From NCBI RefSeq assembly GCF_009729075.1, contig NZ_VTGY01000014.1:62001-126000 (forward strand): a stretch of 64,000 nt of DNA. The letters run 5' to 3'. The position numbers and the translations under genes are program-made. Below the pieces are notes generated by a model. The model was not told where the DNA came from. It saw only the letters and a program-made list of their open reading frames with translations, and did not search any database. Every line of letters starts with the position of its first letter. Position 1 is the stretch's first letter. The stretch is from Mycolicibacterium sp. CBMA 226 (GTDB lineage: Bacteria > Actinomycetota > Actinomycetes > Mycobacteriales > Mycobacteriaceae). This document shows, one piece after another, positions 51,680-59,391 of this stretch.

Positions 51680-53071
51680 CTAGACGAAGAGGTCCAGGAT
51701 CAGGACCGCGGCCAGGCCCGACACCGACAGCACGGTCTCCATGATCGACCAGGTCTTGATCGTCTGACCCACGCTGAGCTTGAAGTACTCCTTGACCAAC
51801 CAGAAGCCCGCGTCGTTCACGTGCGAGAAGAACAGCGAGCCGGCCCCGACGGCGAGCACCACCAGCGACAGTTCGCCCGTCCCCACCCCCTGGACCACGC
51901 CCAGGACCAATGACGACGCCGTGATGGTGGCGACCGTGGCCGAGCCCGTGGCCAGCCGGATCAGGACCGCGAGTACCCACGCCAGCACGAGCACCGAGAT
52001 GTGCACGCCTTCGGCCCAGCGCGCCAGCATCGTGCCGATGCCGGTGTCCACCAGTACCTGCTTGAATCCGCCGCCGGCGGCGACGATCAGGAAGATGCCC
52101 GCAACCGGGGGCAGGCTCGACTCGATGCACTTGGTGACCGCGGCGCGGTCCATCCCCGCGCCCCGGCCGAGCGTGACTGTGCCGACCACGACGGCGATGA
52201 GCAACGCGACCAGCGGCGTGCCGACGGCGTCGAAGATCCGGCGGAACCACTGCGTCTTGTCGTCGATGAAGATGTCGACCACGGACTTGCCCAGCATCAG
52301 CGCGACCGGCAGCAATACCGAGAACAGCGTGACGCTGAATCGCGGCCGCTTGCCTTGTGCGCGAAGGGCTTCCGGATCAGTGTCGAAGGTGTCCGGCGCC
52401 GCGACGACGACCCAATTACCGGCCAGCCTGCCGAACAGCGGGCCCGCGAGCACGATCGTCGGGACGGCGACCAGCACACCGAGCCCCAGGGTGACGCCGA
52501 GGTCCGCGTTGAGCAGCCCGACGGCGGTCAGCGGCCCGGGATGCGGCGGCACGAAACCGTGCATGGCCGACAGGCCCGCCAGCGCCGGGATGCCGATGGT
52601 GATCAGGGAGAGCTGCGAGCGCCGGGCCACCAGATAGATGACGGGCATCAGCAGCACCAGCCCGATCTCGAAGAACATCGGCAGCCCGATGATCGCGCCC
52701 ACCAGCGCCATCGCCCAGGGCAGGGCCCGGGGCGAGGCGGCACCGACGATGGTGTCGACGATCTCGTCGGCCCCGCCCGAGTCGGCGAGCAGTTTGGCGA
52801 ACATCGCGCCGAGGGCGATCAGGATGCCCACGCTGGCGGCGGTGGCGCCGAAGCCATCGGAGAACGATTTGAGGACCGCGGTGAGATTCTCGCCGGCCGT
52901 CAGCCCCACCGTCAGGCCGCCGAAGATCAGGGCGAGGAACGGGTGCAGCTTAACCACCGTGATGAGGACAACGATGACGGTGATGCCGGCCACGAACGCC
53001 AGAAGCAGCTGCGTGGCCGATGCGACGGGCTCGACGAGTTTGGGCGCGTCGGCCAGGAAGGTGACGGTCAT
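51680..53071 (-). CDS. gntP: Gluconate:H+ symporter, GntP family
   Basis: A membrane permease of 463 residues with 12-14 hydrophobic segments of the GntP family. Supporting strings are K-L-H-P-F-L-A-L-I-F-G, the loop S-A-M-H-G-F-V-P-P-H-P-G-P, typical of gluconate permeases, and the C-terminal S-H-V-N-D-A-G-F-W-L-V-K-E-Y-F. The ATG overlaps the gntK stop by one base (TGATG), so transporter and kinase are made together. Role: uptake of gluconate for the pentose phosphate pathway. Confidence 0.93.
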   Translation of the reverse strand: MTVTFLADAPKLVEPVASATQLLLAFVAGITVIVVLITVVKLHPFLALIFGGLTVGLTAGENLTAVLKSFSDGFGATAASVGILIALGAMFAKLLADSGGADEIVDTIVGAASPRALPWAMALVGAIIGLPMFFEIGLVLLMPVIYLVARRSQLSLITIGIPALAGLSAMHGFVPPHPGPLTAVGLLNADLGVTLGLGVLVAVPTIVLAGPLFGRLAGNWVVVAAPDTFDTDPEALRAQGKRPRFSVTLFSVLLPVALMLGKSVVDIFIDDKTQWFRRIFDAVGTPLVALLIAVVVGTVTLGRGAGMDRAAVTKCIESSLPPVAGIFLIVAAGGGFKQVLVDTGIGTMLARWAEGVHISVLVLAWVLAVLIRLATGSATVATITASSLVLGVVQGVGTGELSLVVLAVGAGSLFFSHVNDAGFWLVKEYFKLSVGQTIKTWSIMETVLSVSGLAAVLILDLFV

Positions 53072-53580
53072 CAGATGTTCTCGCCGTCGCGCGAAATGTA
53101 CTCGTCGACAATCGAATCGATGCTCTGGCCGACGTCGATGACGACACCGGCCTCGTCGGCTCGCAGCGGTTCCAGCGTTTCGAATTGAGAGGCGAGCAGC
53201 GACGCCGGCATGAAGTGGCCCGGCCGGCTCGCCTGCCGGGCGCCGATGACCTCGGGCGTGCCGGACAGGTGCAGGAACCGGGTGCCCGGGCAGTGGCTGC
53301 GCAGCTGGACGCGGTACTGGTATTTCAGGGCCGAACAGCTCATCACGCCGCCGTCGCCGCAGTGCTCGCCGAGCCACTTCCCGATGGTCTCGAGCCAGGG
53401 GCGGCGATCGTCGTCGTTCAGTGGGTGGCCGGCGGCCATCTTCGCGATGTTGGCCGCGGGATGGAAGTCGTCCGCGTCGGCGAACGGCACCCGGAGTCGC
53501 TGCGCGAGAGCCGCGCCGACAGTGGACTTGCCGGATCCGGAAACGCCCATGACGACGATCGGTGATGGCATGTTCTGCAC
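53071..53580 (-). CDS. gntK: Gluconokinase
   Basis: A P-loop kinase of 169 residues that phosphorylates gluconate to 6-phosphogluconate. The Walker A motif is G-V-S-G-S-G-K-S-T; substrate motifs are A-D-D-F-H-P, N-K/A-K-M-A-A-G-H-P-L-N-D-D-D-R-R-P-W-L and S-C-S-A-L-K, then S-R-P-G-H-F-M. The start may be the GTG at 53578-53580 or the ATG three codons later. It forms an operon with gntP and is divergent from a GntR regulator. Confidence 0.94.
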   Translation of the reverse strand: MQNMPSPIVVMGVSGSGKSTVGAALAQRLRVPFADADDFHPAANIAKMAAGHPLNDDDRRPWLETIGKWLGEHCGDGGVMSCSALKYQYRVQLRSHCPGTRFLHLSGTPEVIGARQASRPGHFMPASLLASQFETLEPLRADEAGVVIDVGQSIDSIVDEYISRDGENI

Positions 53581-53623
53581 CTACCCCCTGGCTGTGGTTT
53601 GACTCACACAGCGTGACCTAAAA

Positions 53624-53687
53624 GTCATACTATTTCAAGAGGCACACGAAAAACATCGGTTCTAAGCCGGAACAGGCGAGTTATGAC
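53624..53687. promoter_or_regulatory. Inverted GTCATA half-sites in the gntK/gntR gap
   Basis: GTCATA (53624-53629) and TATGAC (53682-53687) are inverted copies in the 110-base gap between the divergent gntK and gntR starts. The second lies just before the gntR ATG. The 52-base spacing suggests two separate half-operators rather than one site. Tentative. Confidence 0.35.
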
Positions 53688-53690
53688 AGG

Positions 53691-54407
53691 ATGTTATACG
53701 TGGCCGCCCTCTCAAACGTCAGCGCTCTGCACGACAACGTGCTGAGCGCGCTGGGCGCCGCGGTGGTCTCCGGTGCATACGCCCCCGGCGAGGTGCTCAC
53801 CCTCGAAGGAGTGAGCGCAGAACACGGCGTCTCCCGCAGCGTGGTGCGCGAAGCGATCCGGGTCCTCGAATCGATGGGCATGGTCGCATCGCGTCGCCGG
53901 GTCGGCATCACCATTCAGCCCGCGGCCAACTGGAATGTGTTCGACCCCAGACTGATTCGCTGGCGGCTCGAGTCCGGCGACCGGGCCGCGCAGCTGACGT
54001 CGCTGTCGGAGTTGCGCCGCGGATTCGAACCCGTGGCAGCGGCGCTGGCCGCCGAGCGCGCAGATCCACACCAGTGCCGCATCATGGCCGCCGCGGTGTC
54101 CGACATGGCGGTACACGGACGCGACGGCAACCTCGAGGCATACCTGCTGGCGGACAAGATCTTTCATCAGACCCTGCTGGAGGCCAGCGGCAACGAGATG
54201 TTCCGCGCGCTGAACGCGGTGGTGTCGGAGATCCTGGCGGGACGCACCCACCACGGCATGATGCCCGACTCCCCCAATCCGGCGGCCATCGCGCTACACG
54301 ACGAGGTGGCCCGCGCCGTCCGAATGCGTGATCAGGCCGGTGCCGAACGCGCGATGCGCGCCATCATCGACGAGGCCGCCGCCGCGGTCGCCCCGAACCC
54401 CGCGTGA
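53691..54407 (+). CDS. GntR-family (FadR subfamily) regulator of gluconate genes
   Basis: A protein of 238 residues with an N-terminal winged helix (L-E-G-V-S-A-E-H-G-V-S-R-S-V-V-R-E-A-I-R) and a C-terminal all-helical FCD effector domain holding the expected His/Asp metal-ligand pattern (H-Q-T-L-L-E-A-S-G-N near the middle, H-D-E-V-A-R-A-V later). It is divergent from gntK-gntP, so it is probably the gluconate-responsive repressor. The ATG at 53691 is used; M-L-Y-V precedes the usual start of the domain. Confidence 0.9.
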   Translation: MLYVAALSNVSALHDNVLSALGAAVVSGAYAPGEVLTLEGVSAEHGVSRSVVREAIRVLESMGMVASRRRVGITIQPAANWNVFDPRLIRWRLESGDRAAQLTSLSELRRGFEPVAAALAAERADPHQCRIMAAAVSDMAVHGRDGNLEAYLLADKIFHQTLLEASGNEMFRALNAVVSEILAGRTHHGMMPDSPNPAAIALHDEVARAVRMRDQAGAERAMRAIIDEAAAAVAPNPA

Positions 54408-54414
54408 ACGACCG

Positions 54415-54960
54415 CTAGCGGCAGCGCTTCAGGCCGTCGTTGGGGTCGCAGAACAGCGGGTACTGCTGCACCGGAATGGGTAGCGGCTTCTGGAACTCCA
54501 AGCGGAACGACTTCTTCGTCATCGCCGCCGGCACGCCGCACTGTTCGTTGTTGGTGGTCGTGCGGGTACCGGTCCAGTTGGTGTCTTCGAACTCGTAGGT
54601 CTCCATGAGCTTGGACTTGGTTCCGTCCGGGCAGGTGAAGCCCTGGAGGTCGGTCTGAGTGAACATCCAGTGTCCCTCGCCGCCGGTCTGCCGGGCGTCG
54701 CCGCCCAGAGTTGCACCGTACTGGTCGGCCCCGACGTGCACGAGGCAGGCAACGGGCAGTTCCATGTTGTTGCGCAGATCGCCGACGGTCGGGGTGCAGA
54801 CGGGATAGATGGTCCACACGGCCATCGGCGTGCCCTCTTGGACGTAGGTGTAGATGCCCTCGGGCAGCGGAATGTCGGCGTGCGCCGGCGCGGCCGTCGA
54901 GAAGAGTGCGCCCGCTGCGGCGAGGCCGAAACTCGAAACCATAGCTAGAACACGTTTCAT
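54415..54960 (-). CDS. Secreted protein of unknown function
   Basis: A protein of 181 residues with a clear Sec signal peptide: M-K-R, a hydrophobic core, and cleavage after A-P-A-H-A near residue 28. The mature part has six cysteines (for example T-P, F-T-C-P-D-G, E-Q-C-G-V, F-C-D-P, K-R-C-R) that may form disulfides outside the cell. I chose the ATG at 54958-54960 since it starts the signal peptide. It may correspond to the secreted protein Rv2253, but I am unsure. It is divergent from an SDR gene. Confidence 0.82.
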   Translation of the reverse strand: MKRVLAMVSSFGLAAAGALFSTAAPAHADIPLPEGIYTYVQEGTPMAVWTIYPVCTPTVGDLRNNMELPVACLVHVGADQYGATLGGDARQTGGEGHWMFTQTDLQGFTCPDGTKSKLMETYEFEDTNWTGTRTTTNNEQCGVPAAMTKKSFRLEFQKPLPIPVQQYPLFCDPNDGLKRCR

Positions 54961-55014
54961 TTCCACCGCCCGAGTATCGCAGGCGACTTGCTCGCGGCGT
55001 GAGAAAGTCACCGT

Positions 55015-55767
55015 ATGAGTTCACTCAGCGGGAAAGTTGCGTTGATCACCGGTGCTTCGGCCGGCCTGGGCGCGGCCACGGTCAAAGTGTTCGCCGAACG
55101 CGGCGCATCGGTCTTCGGGATCGCACGTGATGCCGAGCGCATGGCGAAGGTGTTCGCCGACGCCTACGGCGACGAACCGGGTGGCGCTTTCGCCCCGGTG
55201 GACATCGGCGCGGCCGACGCCTGTCGGCAGGCGGTCGAGGACTGCATCGCGAAGTTCGGCCGGCTGGACGTGCTGGTGAATGTCGCGGGCTTCCACGTCA
55301 TGCGACACACCCTGTCGATGACCGACGACGACTGGGACCGCGACCTCGCGGTGAATCTGAACGGCCCCTTCTACCTGTCCCGTGCGGCCCTGCCACAACT
55401 ACTGGAGAACGGCGGCAACATCGTCAATGTCTCGTCGATCGCCGGCGTCGAAGGCGAGATCTACTCCGCCGGATACTGCGCCGCCAAGCACGGGCTCATC
55501 GGGCTGACGCGGGCCCTCGCCGTCGAGTACACCAAGGAAAAGCTGCGGGTCAACGCGGTGTGCCCGGGCGGCATGCTGACCGCCCAGGTCACCGAGTTCG
55601 CGGCGCCCGACAACGCCGACTGGGACCTGATCATGCGCATCGCCGCGCCGCGCGGCTTCATGGAGCCGCGTGATGTCGCGAACGTGATCGCGTTCCTCGC
55701 CAGTGATGACGCCGCCGCGATTCACGGTTCGGTGTACCGCGTCGACAACGGCAAAGGCCCGGCCTGA
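55015..55767 (+). CDS. SDR family oxidoreductase
   Basis: A classical SDR of 250 residues. The cofactor loop is T-G-A-S-A-G-L-G (12-19). The catalytic residues are Tyr154 and Lys158 in Y-C-A-A-K with a serine at 140-141. The usual NNAG reads N-V-A-G. The C-terminal V-Y-R-V-D-N-G-K-G-P-A is typical of the family. It is divergent from the secreted-protein gene and lies 72 bases before glgP. Substrate unknown. Confidence 0.9.
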   Translation: MSSLSGKVALITGASAGLGAATVKVFAERGASVFGIARDAERMAKVFADAYGDEPGGAFAPVDIGAADACRQAVEDCIAKFGRLDVLVNVAGFHVMRHTLSMTDDDWDRDLAVNLNGPFYLSRAALPQLLENGGNIVNVSSIAGVEGEIYSAGYCAAKHGLIGLTRALAVEYTKEKLRVNAVCPGGMLTAQVTEFAAPDNADWDLIMRIAAPRGFMEPRDVANVIAFLASDDAAAIHGSVYRVDNGKGPA

Positions 55768-55839
55768 GCGGATACCGTATGAAAGGAACTGTCAACCGAA
55801 GTTAACGCGCCGTACTCACGAGCACGGTTCAATCCGTAG

Positions 55840-58332
55840 GTGACCGATTTCGCGCTATTCGAATCCGCCGCCGACACCCGTGAGCACAGCCGCACCGGCC
55901 GCTCCGCCGACGCGCTCCGCCGGGCCATCGTCGACCACCTGCGGTACTCGATCGGTCGGCCGGCGGCAGCACTGGAGCCGACCCACTACTACCGCGCCCT
56001 CGCATTGGCGGTTCGCGATCGGATGCAAGACAACCGCACGGCCTCGACGCAGACCTCGCTGGATCTGGGCAACAAAGTGACGTGCTATCTGTCCGCTGAA
56101 TTCCTGATGGGTCCGCAGCTCGGAGCCAACCTGCTCAACCTCGGCATCGAGGTTGCCGCCCGTGACGCGCTGGCCGAACTCGGCCAGGACCTCTCCGAAG
56201 TTCTGGCGTGCGAAGAGGAGCCCGGTCTCGGCAACGGCGGCCTGGGCCGGTTGGCCGCCTGCTACCTCGATTCGCTTGCCACACTGGAACGCCCCGCCAT
56301 CGGCTACGGCATTCGCTACGAATTCGGCATCTTCGACCAGGAGATCCACGACGGCTGGCAGGTCGAGAAGACCGACAACTGGCTGGACAGCGGCAACCCT
56401 TGGGAGATCGCCAAGCCGGACGTCAACTACCTGGTCGGCTGGAACGGGCACACCGAGCACTACCTCGACGACGCCGGCCACGACCGCGTCCGGTGGGTGC
56501 CCGGTCGCCTCATCAAGGGCGTCGCCTACGACACGCCGATCCAGGGCTACGACGTGAAGACCTGCAACGTGCTGACTCTGTGGAGCGCGCGGGCGGTCAA
56601 GGAGTTCGCCCTGGAGGCGTTCAACACCGGCGACTACTACAAAGCCGTCGAGGACGAGGTCAACTCCGAAACCGTCACCAAGGTGCTGTACCCGAACGAC
56701 GAGCCGGAGGCGGGCAAGCGGCTGCGCCTACTGCAGCAGTACTTCTTCGTGTCGTGCTCGCTGCAGCACGTCCTGCACATCATGGACGACCTGGCGGACG
56801 CGTCGGTCCTCGACCTGCCCGAGCGATTCGCGTTGCAGCTCAACGACACCCACCCCTCCATCGGCGTCGCCGAACTGATGCGGCTGCTGGTCGACGAACG
56901 CCGCCTCGACTGGAACGAGGCCTGGGCCATCACGGTGGCGACCTTCGGCTACACCAACCACACCCTGCTGCCCGAGGCCCTGGAGAAGTGGCCGCTCGGG
57001 CTGTTCGGCGAGAGCCTGCCGCGGCACCTCGAGATCATCTACGAGATCAACAGCCGGTTCCTGGACGAGGTCCGCGCGAAGTTCCCCGGTGACGAGGACC
57101 GGGTCCGCCGGATGTCACTGATCGGCGAAGACGGCGGCAAGACGGTCAACATGGCCTACCTGGCCACAGTCGGCAGCCACGCGATCAACGGCGTCGCGGC
57201 CCTGCACTCCGAGCTGCTCAAGGACAGCGTCCTCAAGGACTTCTACGAAATGTGGCCCGAGCGGTTCTCGAACAAGACCAACGGGGTGACGCCACGACGG
57301 TTCGTGGCCCTGTCCAACCCGGGTCTGCGCGGCCTGCTCGACCGCACCATCGGCGACGGCTGGCTGACCCACCTGGACCGACTGCGCGGACTGGAGGCGT
57401 TCGTCGAGGATCCGGCGTTCCGGCAGGAGTGGCGGGCGGTCAAGCGCGCCAACAAGGCTCGGCTCGCCGAGTTCGTGCAGACGCAAACGGACGTGGAACT
57501 CGACCCGTCCTGGCTGTTCGACATCCAGGTCAAACGCATCCACGAATACAAGCGCCAGCACCTCAACGTGCTCAACATCGTCACCCAGTATCTACGGCTG
57601 AAGCAGAACCCGAGCCTGCAGATGGCGCCGCGCGCGTTCGTCTTCGGCGGCAAGGCCGCCCCCGGCTACTTCCTGGCCAAGCGAATCATCAAGCTGATCA
57701 CCGCCGTGGGCGACATGATCAACTTCGACCCCTCGGTGAACCAGTTCATGAAAGTGGTGTTCCTGCCGAACTTCAACGTGCAGAACGCGCACCTCATCTA
57801 TCCGGCGGCCAATCTCTCGGAGCAGGTGTCCACGGCGGGCAAGGAGGCCTCCGGCACCGGCAACATGAAGTTCATGATGAACGGCGCGTTGACGATCGGG
57901 ACGCTCGACGGCGCCAACGTCGAGATTCGAGAGGAGGCCGGCGCTGAGAACTTCTTCCTGTTCGGGCTGACGGTCGACGAGGTCGAAGCGCTCAAGAGCG
58001 GCGGCTATCGGCCCGGCGACTACATCGCGGCCAACCCCGAACTGGCGGCGGTACTCGATCTGATCGAGCACGGCCACTTCTCGCACGGCGACACCGAGGT
58101 GTTCCGACCCTTGGTGCACAACCTGCGCTACGACGACCCGTTCCTGGTGTGTGCCGACTACGCGTCTTACGTGGCATGCCAGGACCAGGTGAGCGCGGCC
58201 TGGCAGGACCGCGACAACTGGTCGCGGATGTCGATCCTGAACACCGCACGCAGCGGCAAGTTCTCGTCAGATCGCGCCATCGCCGAATACTGCGACGATA
58301 TCTGGGACGTCACGGCACTGACGGTGCACTGA
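55840..58332 (+). CDS. glgP: Glycogen/maltodextrin phosphorylase
   Basis: A PLP enzyme of 830 residues that releases glucose 1-phosphate from alpha-1,4-glucans. The length is that of the classical GT35 phosphorylases (E. coli MalP, animal enzymes). The PLP lysine is Lys677 in E-A-S-G-T-G-N-M-K-F, followed by N-G-A-L-T-I-G-T-L-D-G-A-N. N-G-G-L-G-R-L-A-A-C and L-Q-L-N-D-T-H-P are also clear. The start is a GTG at 55840. It is monocistronic; no other glycogen gene is in the window. Confidence 0.95.
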   Translation: MTDFALFESAADTREHSRTGRSADALRRAIVDHLRYSIGRPAAALEPTHYYRALALAVRDRMQDNRTASTQTSLDLGNKVTCYLSAEFLMGPQLGANLLNLGIEVAARDALAELGQDLSEVLACEEEPGLGNGGLGRLAACYLDSLATLERPAIGYGIRYEFGIFDQEIHDGWQVEKTDNWLDSGNPWEIAKPDVNYLVGWNGHTEHYLDDAGHDRVRWVPGRLIKGVAYDTPIQGYDVKTCNVLTLWSARAVKEFALEAFNTGDYYKAVEDEVNSETVTKVLYPNDEPEAGKRLRLLQQYFFVSCSLQHVLHIMDDLADASVLDLPERFALQLNDTHPSIGVAELMRLLVDERRLDWNEAWAITVATFGYTNHTLLPEALEKWPLGLFGESLPRHLEIIYEINSRFLDEVRAKFPGDEDRVRRMSLIGEDGGKTVNMAYLATVGSHAINGVAALHSELLKDSVLKDFYEMWPERFSNKTNGVTPRRFVALSNPGLRGLLDRTIGDGWLTHLDRLRGLEAFVEDPAFRQEWRAVKRANKARLAEFVQTQTDVELDPSWLFDIQVKRIHEYKRQHLNVLNIVTQYLRLKQNPSLQMAPRAFVFGGKAAPGYFLAKRIIKLITAVGDMINFDPSVNQFMKVVFLPNFNVQNAHLIYPAANLSEQVSTAGKEASGTGNMKFMMNGALTIGTLDGANVEIREEAGAENFFLFGLTVDEVEALKSGGYRPGDYIAANPELAAVLDLIEHGHFSHGDTEVFRPLVHNLRYDDPFLVCADYASYVACQDQVSAAWQDRDNWSRMSILNTARSGKFSSDRAIAEYCDDIWDVTALTVH

Positions 58333-58359
58333 GGCACCGCCAGGGGCCGAGACCCTACG

Positions 58360-58725
58360 TCAGTGCGCGAGCGCGACCAGCAGGTCGTGCTTCTCGGGGC
58401 AGTACGTATCGAACGCGGCGTTGAGGAACTGGTAGACCTGCTGCTCCGAGCTGCTGTTGCGCGGCAGGTTCTTCTTCAGGAAGGCCGCGGAGTCGGTGGC
58501 GCTGTGGTCGACGTTGTTGTCGAGCCGCTGGCAGGTGATCTTGCCGATCCAGGCGTTGTAGTCCTTGGGACCGTAGATCCCGTAGGTGTGGAGCTCGTTG
58601 GCGAAATCGGTGTCGGGGTCGGCCTGAGCCGGGACCGCCATGGTGACTGCCGCTGCCACGGCGCCCGCAACTGCGACCAGAGTGCGTGCCTTCATGTGAC
58701 GGAGTCTATTCGTGCTGGTTGCCAT
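58360..58725 (-). CDS. Secreted DUF732 protein
   Basis: A small exported protein of 121 residues. The signal peptide has a basic start (N-R-L-R-H-M-K-A-R), a hydrophobic core and an A-Q-A cleavage site before D-P-D-T. The mature domain, with F-A-N-E-L-H-T-Y-G-I-Y and two cysteines, fits the mycobacterial DUF732 family. The ATG at 58723-58725 is preferred since AGGGGC lies just upstream; the ATG ten codons later has no ribosome site. It converges with glgP and is divergent from mmpS. Function unknown. Confidence 0.87.
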   Translation of the reverse strand: MATSTNRLRHMKARTLVAVAGAVAAAVTMAVPAQADPDTDFANELHTYGIYGPKDYNAWIGKITCQRLDNNVDHSATDSAAFLKKNLPRNSSSEQQVYQFLNAAFDTYCPEKHDLLVALAH

Positions 58726-58852
58726 GTGCCCCTGCTCCCTGAACAGTCGTCGCCGCCTGTTCAATCCCATTGAACTGCTGTGTATTTGGTTCGAACTGCC
58801 GCGTGTTACCGGCTACGGTGATACGAGCCGCCCACAGCGAAGGTTTCCCATG

Positions 58853-58894
58853 ATTAACTTAACTGGTCTAATCTAACACTTAAATGACCTAATC
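58853..58894. promoter_or_regulatory. AT-rich repeats upstream of mmpS
   Basis: TTAACTTAAC (58853-58862) is followed by two copies of CTAATCT at 58867-58873 and 58888-58894, exactly 21 bases (two helical turns) apart. The block ends 62 bases before the mmpS start and looks like a regulator-binding array. The spacing does not fit an IdeR box. Confidence 0.45.
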
Positions 58895-58956
58895 TGTCGC
58901 GGTCAGGGTCAGGGAAGCGGGGAGCAGCAAGTGCAGTCGACCAGGGTGTCTGCAGC

Positions 58957-59391
58957 GTGATCGGCAACGCGCTCAAGAAGGCGTGGATTCCCCTGCTCAT
59001 CCTCGCGGTGGCCCTCGTCGCCGGCTTCACCGTGCAACGCGTCCGCACCTACTTCGGCCAGAACCCCGTCATCGTCACCCCACGCAACTTCGCCGACGAC
59101 GCCAAACCGTTCAAACCCAAGGTCGTCACCTACGAGATCACCGGCGACCCCGGCGCCTACGCCGACATCAACTACCTCGACCTCGACGCCAAACCACAGC
59201 GCGTCGACCACGCCATGCTCCCCTGGAAACTGGTCCTGTCCACCACCGCACCGGCAGCGTCGCCCAACATCGTCGCCCAGGGCGACGGCGACTCCATCAC
59301 CTGCACCGTCCACGTCGACGACGAACTCAAAGACACCCGAACCTCCACGGGCGTGCACGCCCAGACCTTCTGCCTGGTGAAATCTGCATGA
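58957..59391 (+). CDS. MmpS accessory protein
   Basis: A protein of 144 residues with one N-terminal membrane helix (about 9-28) and an exported beta-rich domain, the usual build of MmpS. Conserved pieces are [19 protein letters not shown] and the paired cysteines in I-T-C-T-V and Q-T-F-C-L-V. The start is the GTG at 58957. Its stop overlaps the mmpL ATG (ATGA). MmpS proteins assist MmpL in exporting siderophores or glycolipids; the number within the family cannot be set from sequence alone. Confidence 0.93.
   Translation: MIGNALKKAWIPLLILAVALVAGFTVQRVRTYFGQNPVIVTPRNFADDAKPFKPKVVTYEITGDPGAYADINYLDLDAKPQRVDHAMLPWKLVLSTTAPAASPNIVAQGDGDSITCTVHVDDELKDTRTSTGVHAQTFCLVKSA

Noticed and set aside
58853..58875. 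IdeR (iron) box before mmpS
   Set aside because: TTAACTTAA and CTAATCTAA half-sites are present but five bases apart instead of one, and the GG/CC core bases are missing.
58983..59387. N-terminal extension of mmpL through mmpS
   Set aside because: The extension is Arg/Pro-rich and out of frame with the real mmpS; the ATG at 59388 overlaps the mmpS stop and fits the family start.
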